Under the pieces are notes generated by a model. The model was given only the letters and a program-made list of their open reading frames with translations. It was not told where the DNA came from and made no database searches. The translations under genes and the position numbers were made by a program. Positions 1-7,137 of a stretch of 64,000 nt of DNA are shown piece by piece; position 1 is the stretch's first letter; each line of letters begins with the position of its first letter. The DNA comes from Propioniciclava soli (GTDB lineage: Bacteria; Actinomycetota; Actinomycetes; Propionibacteriales; Propionibacteriaceae): positions 186,001 to 250,000 of the forward strand of contig NZ_JACYOT010000006.1 in assembly GCF_014858005.1 (NCBI RefSeq). The letters run 5' to 3'.

Positions 1-262
1 AGCCCTTGCGCTTCCAGCCCGGCATCCATTTCGTCACGGCGTTGATGACGTACTGGGAGTCGCAGTAGACGAGCAGGTCGTCGCCGGCACCGGCGGTCTG
101 CTCGAGCAGGTCGAGGACGGCCATCAGCTCACCCATGTTGTTGGTGCCGTGCTTCCAGCCCCCGGCGCGCCACCGGTCACCGTCGACGAACCATGCCCAC
201 CCCGCGGGGCCTGGATTGGACAGCGACGAACCGTCGGCGGCAGCGATGATCACGGCGTCCAT
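1..262 (-). CDS. rnhA: Ribonuclease HI, partial (N-terminal 87 codons)
   Basis: RNase HI cleaves the RNA strand of RNA-DNA hybrids. The visible part starts at the ATG at 262 and runs off the left edge of the window. It shows the family hallmarks: an early Asp in AADGSSLSNPGPAGW, the second acidic residue in MGELMAVLDLLE, and the Asp of YCDSQYVINAVTKW followed by MPGWKRKG. These are three of the four carboxylates of the active site; the fourth would lie beyond the edge. It is followed upstream by a short 45-nt gap and the response regulator on the same strand. No sign of disruption is seen; it is partial only because the window ends. Confidence 0.9.
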   Translation of the reverse strand, partial: MDAVIIAAADGSSLSNPGPAGWAWFVDGDRWRAGGWKHGTNNMGELMAVLDLLEQTAGAGDDLLVYCDSQYVINAVTKWMPGWKRKG

Positions 263-307
263 TCTGCCCGGCCTGCAAGCGTCCCCCACGCATCGGGACG
301 CCTGACG

Positions 308-988
308 TCACGGGTTCGGCCGGACCAGCCCCGCGTCGTAGGCGAGCACCACCAACTGGACGCGGTCGCGCGCGTTGAGCTTGGCGAGCAGGTGGCCGAC
401 GTGGGTCTTCACCGTCGCCTCCGCCAGCCAGAGCTGCTGCGCGATCTCGGTGTTGGTGTGGCCCTGGGCGATCGCGGTGAGCACCTCGAGCTCACGCTCG
501 GTGAGCACGTCGAGTCGCTCCCGGGCCCGCGAGGCGGCCTCACCCGTGATCGGCAGCATCGGCACCAACCGCTCCAACAGGCGGCGCGTCGCCGTGGGCG
601 CCACGACGGCCTCGCCGCCGTGCACGGCGCGGATGCCGGCGAGCAACTCGGCCGGGCCGGCGTCCTTCAGCAGGAACCCGGACGCCCCCGCGTGCAGCGC
701 GGCGTACACGTACTCGTCGAGGTCGAAGGTGGTGAGCACCAGCACCTTCGCCGAGGAGCCCGAGTCGACGATGCGGCGCGTGGCCTCGACGCCGTCCATG
801 ACGGGCATGCGAATGTCCATGAGGACGACGTCGCAGCCGCCCCCGGTGGTGGCGCGGGCCACGGCGTCGCGGCCGTTGCCGACCTCGGCGACGACGGTCA
901 TGTCTTCTTGGGCGTCGAGAACCATGCGAAAGCCCAGCCGGACGAGTTCCTGGTCGTCGGCGAGCACGAGGCGCAGGGGAGCGGTCAT
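308..988 (-). CDS. NarL/LuxR-type two-component response regulator
   Basis: The 226-residue protein has a receiver domain (about residues 6-120) and a C-terminal LuxR-type helix-turn-helix. The acidic pocket is D11/D12, the phosphoacceptor is D58 in VVLMDIRMP, and the conserved Lys is in GFLLKDAG. The HTH reads LTERELEVLTAIAQGHTNTEIA followed by ATVKTHVGHLLAKL. The ATG at 988 overlaps the stop of the upstream histidine kinase by 4 nt (ATGA), so the two are translationally coupled and form a cognate pair. The spacing to rnhA is 45 nt. The signal and target genes are not evident from the sequence. Confidence 0.93.
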   Translation of the reverse strand: MTAPLRLVLADDQELVRLGFRMVLDAQEDMTVVAEVGNGRDAVARATTGGGCDVVLMDIRMPVMDGVEATRRIVDSGSSAKVLVLTTFDLDEYVYAALHAGASGFLLKDAGPAELLAGIRAVHGGEAVVAPTATRRLLERLVPMLPITGEAASRARERLDVLTERELEVLTAIAQGHTNTEIAQQLWLAEATVKTHVGHLLAKLNARDRVQLVVLAYDAGLVRPNP

Positions 989-2172
989 GGTGTCCTTCCT
1001 GATGGGGTCGGGAATCGGGCGATCACGACGAAGCCGCCGTGCGGGTGGTTGCCGGCCTCGAGGGTGCCGCCGAACGCGGCGACGCGCTCGCGCATGCCGA
1101 TGAGGCCGTGGCCGAGGCCGTCGTGGGTGGTGGAACCGTTGCCATCGTCGCGCACCTGCACGGTGAGCACGGCGGGCGCGTGGTCGATGCTCACCAGCAC
1201 GCGGGCGTCCGGCCCGGCGTGCTTGACGGCGTTGGTGAGGGCCTCTTGGATGATGCGGTACGCCGCGAGCTCCAGCCCTGGGCCGAGGCGGGAGCGCAGC
1301 AGCGGGTCGCCGGTGACCTCCATGCGGACGCTGCGGCCGGCGTCCGCGAGGTGGGTCACAAGGTCGAACACCTCGCCGAGGCCGGCGGCCGGCTCGCGTT
1401 CGGTGCCGGAGTCGCTGCGCAGGACGCCCACCAGACGCCGCGTCTCCCCAAGCGCGTCGTGGGCCGTGGCGCGGATCGTCTGCAGGGCCTTCTCGGCGGT
1501 GGCCAACCGGACGGCGGGGTCGCCGTCCATGCCCGCGGCGTAGGCGCCGCCGTCGGCCTGCACGACGATGACGGCCAGGCTGTGCGCCACCACGTCGTGC
1601 ATCTCGCGGGCGATGCGCTGGCGCTCCTCGGACGCGGTGAGCTGCACCTGCTGCACCTGCTGTTGCTCGACGGCCCGGGCCCGCTCGGCCGCCGACACCC
1701 GGGACTCACCGAGGCTGCGGGTCAGCGCCCCGAGGGCCCAGCAGGCGGCGACGAGGGACAGCAGCAACCCGGCGATCAGAATGGTCGTCTCGACTGAGCC
1801 GGCCGCCCAGTCCCCGGCCGCGGCCAGCGCGGCGAGGACGGACGTCGCCAACCACCAGGGCCGGGCGCGGGGCCTCCCGTGGGCGGCGACGGCGAAGATC
1901 ATGAACGGGACGGCCACGTTGCCCGGCGCCGGCACCTGCACCAGCCAGAGCTGGAGGAGGTGGGGCACCGTCAGGGCGAGGGCGGCGAGGTCGGTGTGGG
2001 TGCGGCGCCACGCGAGCGGGCCGATGCACACGACGGTGTGCAGCAACCCCAGGAACGGGCCGTACATCGCGGTGCTGAAGCCCAGCACGGGCACGGCGAG
2101 GACGGCGGCGGCGATGAGGTCGGCGGTGAACGGGCGGCTGTTCCACCAGGACGTGGGCGCGGCGTTCATCAC
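985..2172 (-). CDS. DesK/NarX-type sensor histidine kinase
   Basis: This is a membrane histidine kinase of 395 residues. Four to five hydrophobic segments fill residues 15-150, with no large extracellular loop. A coiled stretch at 155-180 leads to the HisKA_3 dimerisation box ERQRIAREMHDVVAHSLAV, with the phosphorylated His at about 192. The HATPase_c domain follows, with DGNGSTTHDGLGHGLIGMRERV as the nucleotide-binding G-box. The start is taken as GTG 2172 because a TAGGCT -10 box ends 6 nt before it; the next codon is ATG (2169), so the alternative differs by one residue. The stimulus is unknown, and the short loops suggest membrane or envelope state sensing (inference). Confidence 0.9.
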   Translation of the reverse strand: MMNAAPTSWWNSRPFTADLIAAAVLAVPVLGFSTAMYGPFLGLLHTVVCIGPLAWRRTHTDLAALALTVPHLLQLWLVQVPAPGNVAVPFMIFAVAAHGRPRARPWWLATSVLAALAAAGDWAAGSVETTILIAGLLLSLVAACWALGALTRSLGESRVSAAERARAVEQQQVQQVQLTASEERQRIAREMHDVVAHSLAVIVVQADGGAYAAGMDGDPAVRLATAEKALQTIRATAHDALGETRRLVGVLRSDSGTEREPAAGLGEVFDLVTHLADAGRSVRMEVTGDPLLRSRLGPGLELAAYRIIQEALTNAVKHAGPDARVLVSIDHAPAVLTVQVRDDGNGSTTHDGLGHGLIGMRERVAAFGGTLEAGNHPHGGFVVIARFPTPSGRTP

Positions 2173-2178
2173 CCGGCC

Positions 2179-2184
2179 AGCCTA
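2179..2184 (-). promoter_or_regulatory. Leaderless -10 box (TAGGCT) for the histidine kinase operon
   Basis: TAGGCT on the minus strand ends 6 nt upstream of GTG 2172, placing the expected transcription start at or next to the start codon. No convincing -35 element is seen. Confidence 0.5.
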
Positions 2185-2326
2185 CGGCGGCCCCCCGTCC
2201 GAGACGTCCACCCCCGGCCGGGAACCGTCTCCACCTCCGGGCCCCCGCCCGGCACCCCGCAGTGGCACCCGGCGGACGCACCGGGCAGAGGCACCCGGCG
2301 GGGCACCCGGCGGAGGCACCCCCACC

Positions 2327-2382
2327 GGCATTTGGACCCGAGGAAATGGCGCCATGGCGCCATTTCCTCGGGTCCAAATGCC
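2327..2382. repeat. 56-bp perfect palindrome (copy 1 of a dispersed element)
   Basis: Two 28-nt arms with no loop form an uninterrupted perfect palindrome. Each arm runs GGCATTTGGACCCGAGG then AAATGGCGCCA, and the centre is GGCGCCATGGCGCC. It lies in the 258-bp gap between the kinase promoter and the end of the metal ABC ATPase gene, both on the minus strand. It is preceded by degenerate GGCACCCGGCGG repeats (about 2264-2313). A related copy lies at 52655-52702. Confidence 0.9.
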
Positions 2383-2430
2383 AAGGAGGCAGCGCCGCCA
2401 GCAGCGCCAGCAGCGTCCAGCGCCGGCCGC

Positions 2431-3237
2431 TCAGTGGGGGTGTTGGTGGCGGGAGTGGTCGTGCCCGGGGACGCCTGGCTTGTGCGGGTCGTCCAGCACC
2501 TCGGGCTCAGCGGCGTGGGCGTGCAGGGAGCCGAGGCCGTAGGCGTCCGCCAAGTGTTCTCGTGTTAGCACCTCGGCCGGCGGCCCGGCGGCGACGCAGC
2601 GCCCCGCCATCAGCACCACCCAGTCGGCCGCGCGGGCCTCGTCCAGGTCGTGGGTGGTGAGGACGACGGCGTGGCCGCGCTCGCGCTCGGTGTGGATGAT
2701 CTGGTCGATCACCCGGGCCGAGGTGATGTCGAGGCCGGTCAGCGGCTCGTCCAGCAGGAGGGCTTCATGGTCCTGCGTCATGCCCTGGGCGACGTAGACC
2801 CGCTGCCGCTGCCCGCCCGAGAGTTCGTCGAGGTGACGGTCGGCCAGATCGGTGACACCCAGGCGTTCCATCGCGCGCTCGACGCGGGCGCGGTCGTCGG
2901 CCGAGGGGCGTCCGAACCAGCCCAGCTTCGGGTACAGCCCCATGCCCACGGCCTCGCGCACCGTGATCGGCGTGCCGGCCGGGAACGCCAGCGACTGCAT
3001 CACGTAGCTCACCTTCGGCGGTCGCACGCGCGGCGAGCCGCCCAGCACGGTCAGGCGCCCGGCCAGCGGCTCCAACACGCCGCCCACCGCATTCAGCACG
3101 GTCGACTTGCCCGAGCCGTTGGGCCCGATGATCGCGGTGACCGCCCGGTGCGGAATGGTGAAACGGGACGCCGCCACGGCCACCTGGTTGCCGTACCCCA
3201 GGCGGAGGTCGACGGCCTCGGCGAGCAGCTCGGTCAT
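2431..3237 (-). CDS. Metal (zinc-type) ABC transporter ATP-binding protein
   Basis: This is the cytoplasmic ATPase of a ZnuABC/AztABC-like metal importer, 268 residues. Walker A is IIGPNGSGKSTVLN, the signature is LSGGQRQRVYVAQG, Walker B is EALLLDEPLTGLD, and the H-loop lies in VVLTTHDLDEA. The C-terminus is histidine-rich (HDHSRHQHPH), which fits metal handling. The start ATG 3237 overlaps the permease stop by 4 nt (ATGA). It is the last gene of a three-gene operon behind a Zur-like box. Zinc is the most likely substrate, but manganese cannot be excluded from sequence. Confidence 0.93.
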   Translation of the reverse strand: MTELLAEAVDLRLGYGNQVAVAASRFTIPHRAVTAIIGPNGSGKSTVLNAVGGVLEPLAGRLTVLGGSPRVRPPKVSYVMQSLAFPAGTPITVREAVGMGLYPKLGWFGRPSADDRARVERAMERLGVTDLADRHLDELSGGQRQRVYVAQGMTQDHEALLLDEPLTGLDITSARVIDQIIHTERERGHAVVLTTHDLDEARAADWVVLMAGRCVAAGPPAEVLTREHLADAYGLGSLHAHAAEPEVLDDPHKPGVPGHDHSRHQHPH

Positions 3238-4094
3238 GCCGCCACCACCCGTCGGCGACGGACGGCGGAGACGCCCCGGGTGAGCGCCAACAACGCGAAG
3301 AACAACGCCACGGCGACCAGCGCGATGGTGGCGGCGCCGGCGGTTTGCAGGTGGTAGCTGAGCGTCAGCCCCAGCCACACCGACAGCGCACCCAGCGCCA
3401 CCGACCACACGAACATGCGCGGCACGGTGCGGCTCAGCAGGGACGCCGCAGCCGGCGGCCCGACGAGCAGCCCGAACACCAACAGGGTGCCGACCGCCTG
3501 GAAGCTGGCGATCACGGCGGTGGCGATGAGGACGAGCAGCGCGGCGTGCGCGAACCGCGGGCGCATGCCCAGGCTCTGCGCCTTGGTCGCGGAGAAACTC
3601 AGCGCCAACAACGGGCGAAACAGCACCACGGCCGCGGCGATCACCACCGCCCCCATCACCACCATGGTGGTGATGAGTTCGTCGGTGACCCCGAAGATGT
3701 CCCCGAACAGGATCGACGTGAGGCTGCCGGTGTAGGCGTTCGAGCGGGAGATGATCGTCACGCCCAGCGCCATCATGCCGACGAACAGCAGGCCGATCGC
3801 CGTGTCCTCCTTCAGCGCTGTCTGACGGTGGATGAGCTCGATGCCCCCCACCATGAACAGCGCCGCCACCGCCGCGCCGAGATACGGGTTGAACCCGAAG
3901 ATCACCGCCGCCGCGATGCCGGGCAGCACGCCGTGCACGAAGGCGTCGCCGAAGAAGCTCATGCCGCGCAGCACCAGCCACACTCCCACCACCGCGCACA
4001 TCACGGCGGCCACGAGCCCCCCGATGAGCGCCCGCTGCTGGAACCCCAGCAGGAACGGCTCGATCCACCAGTCCACAGCGGTCCACCAGTCCAC
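3234..4094 (-). CDS. Metal ABC transporter permease (ABC-3 family)
   Basis: This is the integral membrane permease of the metal importer, 286 residues with about eight hydrophobic helices. Typical family motifs are LVLRGMSFFGDAFVHGVLPG near the N-terminus and LLVFGLLVGPPAAASLLSR towards the C-terminus. The N-terminus contains an exact 18-bp tandem duplication, so a GTG-GAC-TGG-TGG start-like sequence occurs twice (GTG 4094 and GTG 4076). Either could be used, and the protein begins with DWWTAVDWW if the first is used. It lies 11 nt after the substrate-binding protein gene and overlaps the ATPase gene by 4 nt. Confidence 0.92.
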   Translation of the reverse strand: MDWWTAVDWWIEPFLLGFQQRALIGGLVAAVMCAVVGVWLVLRGMSFFGDAFVHGVLPGIAAAVIFGFNPYLGAAVAALFMVGGIELIHRQTALKEDTAIGLLFVGMMALGVTIISRSNAYTGSLTSILFGDIFGVTDELITTMVVMGAVVIAAAVVLFRPLLALSFSATKAQSLGMRPRFAHAALLVLIATAVIASFQAVGTLLVFGLLVGPPAAASLLSRTVPRMFVWSVALGALSVWLGLTLSYHLQTAGAATIALVAVALFFALLALTRGVSAVRRRRVVAA

Positions 4095-4105
4095 AGCGGT
4101 GCAGA

Positions 4106-5128
4106 CTACGCGAGTGCGTCGGCGATGAGGTGGGCGTTTGCGAGCATCATGCCGGCGTAGGTCGCGGCGTCCGTGCCCGGTGCGCCGACCGAGCCCTCGT
4201 ACAGCTGGACGACCTGCACCTGCGTCCCCGCCTCGCGGGCCAGCGCCTCGACGAGCGCCGGGTTGACGGTGTTGTTGGAGAAGATGGCCTGCACGTCGTC
4301 CTCCTCGATCACCGCGACAAGTTCGGCCAGATCCGCCGAGCTGGGCTCGGCGTCCGTGCTGCCGCCGGGAATCACGACGCCCGCGACGTCGAAGTCGTAG
4401 GCCGCGGCGAAGTAGTTGTACGCCTCGTGGTCGGTGATGAGGATGCGGTTCTCCTCCGGCACGGCGGCCAGGATCTCCCGGACCTCCGCGTCGGTCTCAC
4501 GCAGGGACGCCGCCACCTCGGCCCCGCAGGAGGTGTACTGGTCGTCCCCGGTCGCGGACGCCAGCCGCTCGCCGATCTTCTCGGCCGCCAGCGCCATGCG
4601 GGCCACGTCCATGTGGACGTGCGGGTCCTCGGCGCCGTGGTCGTGACCGTCGTGATCCTCGGACGCCGCCTCCTCCGCGTGCGCGTGGCCGGCGTGGGCG
4701 TCGGCCTGGGACGCCTCGATCTCCTCATACGTCAGCGGGTCGAGGTCGGGGGCGACCTCGTAGACGGTGCCGCCGTCGGACGCCGCGTTCGCGAGTGCCG
4801 ACTCCAGGCCCTGTTCCAGGCCGAGCCCATTGGCCACGACGAGCTGCGCGCGCACCATCTGCGCCACCTGCGCCGAGCTCACCGCGAACGCGTGCGGGTC
4901 GTCCCCGGGCCCCATGAGGGTGGCCGACGTCGTGCCGGCGCACTGCGTGATGTCGGACAGCACGGAGCCGAGCTGGGTCGTCGTCGCGATGGCCACGGGG
5001 TCGGACGCCGCGGCGGTCGCGTCGGACACCCCCGCTGCGCTGGTCGAGCCAGCGGGGGACGTGCAGCCCGCGAGGGCCAGGCCGAGCGCGCCGACGAGCG
5101 CAGCGGAGCGGAGAGCGGTGGCGGTCAT
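4106..5128 (-). CDS. Metal ABC transporter substrate-binding lipoprotein (ZnuA-like)
   Basis: This is the extracellular metal-capturing lipoprotein, 340 residues, cluster 9 (TroA/ZnuA) family. The signal peptide MTATALRSAALVGALGLALAGC ends in a lipobox LALAGC with the lipidated Cys at 22. The metal-site His is in DDPHAFAVS. A His/Asp/Glu-rich loop (HAGHAHAEEAASEDHDGHDHG) precedes EDPHVHMDV, as in zinc-specific members. ITDHEAYNYFA and PGGSTDAEPSS supply further ligands. The start is ATG 5128. A GTG at 5137 in the same frame falls inside the predicted -10 box, so it is rejected. It is the first gene of the operon and is regulated through the Zur-like box. Confidence 0.94.
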   Translation of the reverse strand: MTATALRSAALVGALGLALAGCTSPAGSTSAAGVSDATAAASDPVAIATTTQLGSVLSDITQCAGTTSATLMGPGDDPHAFAVSSAQVAQMVRAQLVVANGLGLEQGLESALANAASDGGTVYEVAPDLDPLTYEEIEASQADAHAGHAHAEEAASEDHDGHDHGAEDPHVHMDVARMALAAEKIGERLASATGDDQYTSCGAEVAASLRETDAEVREILAAVPEENRILITDHEAYNYFAAAYDFDVAGVVIPGGSTDAEPSSADLAELVAVIEEDDVQAIFSNNTVNPALVEALAREAGTQVQVVQLYEGSVGAPGTDAATYAGMMLANAHLIADALA

Positions 5129-5135
5129 GGCGTCC

Positions 5136-5165
5136 ACTGTAGGAGTTACTGAGAATCGTTTTCAA
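5136..5165 (-). promoter_or_regulatory. Promoter with Zur/Fur-family operator for the metal importer
   Basis: On the minus strand, TTGAAA (5165-5160) is followed after 18 nt by TACAGT (5141-5136), 7 nt before ATG 5128. The near-palindrome TGAAAACGATTCTCA (5164-5150, 7-1-7 arrangement) overlaps the -35 and spacer. It resembles the actinobacterial Zur box. Repression by zinc-loaded Zur is an inference from this match and the downstream genes. Confidence 0.65.
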
Positions 5166-5275
5166 ACTGTGGGCACCGGTTGCCACCGGCTGCGCGCGGG
5201 CCCACGGCATCGGCCATGCGGCCCGGCAGAGTAGCCTCGCCACGGAATCGAGGGCAGTCGCGGGAAGGGGGGATC

Positions 5276-7063
5276 GTGTCCGAGGGCATGATGATGGGCC
5301 CGTCCCGCATCGACCCGCGCGATCGGGCGCAACTGGCCGAGTCGCCGGTGGAGATGCGCCGCGTCCGGGCGCTGTTCGCCCCGCACGCGGGCGCGTTGGG
5401 CGTGGTGGGCGTCGCGGTGGTCGCGTCCTCGCTGGTCGGTCTCGCCCAGCCGTTCCTGCTGCGCGCGATCATCGACGACGCCCTGCCCCACGCCAACCTC
5501 GAGCTGCTCGGGTGGGCGGTGGCGGGCATGGTGGCCGTGGCGGTGCTCACCGGGGTGCTCGGCGTCGTCCAGACGTGGCTCGCGACCACCATGGGGCAGC
5601 GCGTGATGAACGAGCTGCGGACGTCGGTGTTCGCCCACATCCAGCGCCAGTCAATGGCGTTCTTCAAGCGGACGCGCGGCGGCGACATCCAGTCCCGCCT
5701 CATCAACGATGTGGCCGGGCTGCAGTCCGTGGTGACGAACACCGCCACGTCGGTGGCGTCCAACGTCACCACCGCGATCGGCACCGCCGTGGCCATGGTG
5801 ATCCTCGACTGGCGGCTCAGCCTGATCTCGCTCGTGGTCGTGCCGCCGGCGGTGTGGTTGACGCGCCGGGTGGCCCTGCTGCGCCGCGACATCACCGCCG
5901 AGCGGCAACGCGTCATGGCCGACCTGCACGGGCAGGTGGAGGAGGCGCTCAGCGTCAGCGGCGCCCTGCTCACCAAGACCCTCGGCGCCGAGCCGGCGCG
6001 GCAGGCGTCCTTCGAGGCCACCTCGACCAGCCTGGCCGATCTCGAGGTCCGCAGCCAGCTGGCCGGCAAGTGGCGGATGGCGACCATGCAGATCGTCTTC
6101 GCCGTCATCCCGGCGCTGATCTACCTCGCCGCCGGCTTCCCCGCCGTGATGGGCGAACTCACCATCGGCACCGTCGTGGCATTCGCCGCCCTGCAGTCGC
6201 AGATCTTCCGGCCGCTGCTGGGGCTGCTGAGCATGGGCGCCCAGTGGATCGCCTCCATGGCCCTGCTCTCCCGCATCTTCGGCTACCTCGACCTCACCGT
6301 CGACGTGCCGGCGCCCCTGCACCCGGTGCCCCTCCCGCCGGACGCCGCGGGTGCGGTCTCGTTCGAGGCCGTGTCCTACCGCTACCCGGACGCCGACGTC
6401 GACGCCCTCGTGGACGTCGACCTCGAGCTCACGCCCGGCACGTCGCTGGCCGTGGTGGGGGAGACCGGGTCGGGCAAGTCGACGCTGGCCTCCCTGCTGG
6501 TGCGGCTCGCGGACCCGACCGCGGGCACGATCCGCGTCGACGGCGTCGACCTGCGTGACCTCGCCCCGGCCGATCTCGCCCGGCACGTCGGCGTCGTCAG
6601 CCAGGAGACATACCTGGCGCACGCGTCCATCCGCGACAATCTCACCCAGGCCCGGCCCGACGCCACGGACGCCGACCTGTGGGATGCCCTCCGCGTGGCC
6701 CAGGTGGACGAGGTCGTCCGCCGCCTGCCGGACGGGTTGGACACCGTGGTCGGCGCCCGCGGGCACCGCTTCTCCGGGGGCGAGCGCCAGCGGCTGGCGG
6801 TGGCGCGGACGGTGCTCGTCGACCCGCGGGTTCTCGTGCTGGACGAGGCGACCAGCGCGCTCGACACCGAGACCGAGCGCGAGTTCCAGGCGGCGCTCGA
6901 CCAGCTGGCCCGCGGGCGGACGACGGTGACCATCGCCCACCGGCTCAGCACGGTGCGCAGCGCCGACGCGATCATCGTCGTCGAGGCCGGCCGCATCGTG
7001 GAGCGGGGCACCCACGAGCAACTCCTCGCCGCCGGTGGTCGCTACGCCGCCTTGGCGTCCTGA
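5276..7063 (+). CDS. ABC exporter, fused transmembrane and ATPase domains
   Basis: This half-transporter of 595 residues is expected to work as a dimer. A six-helix ABC_membrane domain occupies about residues 30-330. The nucleotide-binding domain has Walker A GETGSGKST (about residue 395), signature FSGGERQRLAVAR (Phe in place of the usual Leu), Walker B VLVLDEATSALD and H-loop TIAHRLSTV. GTG 5276 is chosen because a purine-rich GGGAAGGGGGG sits just before it; ATG 5288 is the alternative. It is divergent from the zinc importer across a 150-bp gap. The substrate is unknown; lipid or drug export is typical of the family. Confidence 0.9.
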   Translation: MSEGMMMGPSRIDPRDRAQLAESPVEMRRVRALFAPHAGALGVVGVAVVASSLVGLAQPFLLRAIIDDALPHANLELLGWAVAGMVAVAVLTGVLGVVQTWLATTMGQRVMNELRTSVFAHIQRQSMAFFKRTRGGDIQSRLINDVAGLQSVVTNTATSVASNVTTAIGTAVAMVILDWRLSLISLVVVPPAVWLTRRVALLRRDITAERQRVMADLHGQVEEALSVSGALLTKTLGAEPARQASFEATSTSLADLEVRSQLAGKWRMATMQIVFAVIPALIYLAAGFPAVMGELTIGTVVAFAALQSQIFRPLLGLLSMGAQWIASMALLSRIFGYLDLTVDVPAPLHPVPLPPDAAGAVSFEAVSYRYPDADVDALVDVDLELTPGTSLAVVGETGSGKSTLASLLVRLADPTAGTIRVDGVDLRDLAPADLARHVGVVSQETYLAHASIRDNLTQARPDATDADLWDALRVAQVDEVVRRLPDGLDTVVGARGHRFSGGERQRLAVARTVLVDPRVLVLDEATSALDTETEREFQAALDQLARGRTTVTIAHRLSTVRSADAIIVVEAGRIVERGTHEQLLAAGGRYAALAS

Positions 7064-7124
7064 GGAAGCGATCGGGTCACGCCGAGCCGCGGCGGTGCAC
7101 CGACCCCGGCCGGGTCGGGCGTCG

Positions 7125-7130
7125 TACCAT
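7125..7130 (+). promoter_or_regulatory. Leaderless -10 box (TACCAT) for pullulanase
   Basis: TACCAT ends 7 nt before ATG 7138. An upstream in-frame ATG at 7129 overlaps the box itself, which argues for the 7138 start. Confidence 0.45.
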
Positions 7131-7137
7131 GCGGGCC

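Noticed and set aside
5180-5275. An N-terminal extension of the ABC exporter from an upstream start codon.
   Set aside because: The added residues (PPAARGPTASAMRPGR) have no fold character and the purine-rich ribosome site precedes GTG 5276.
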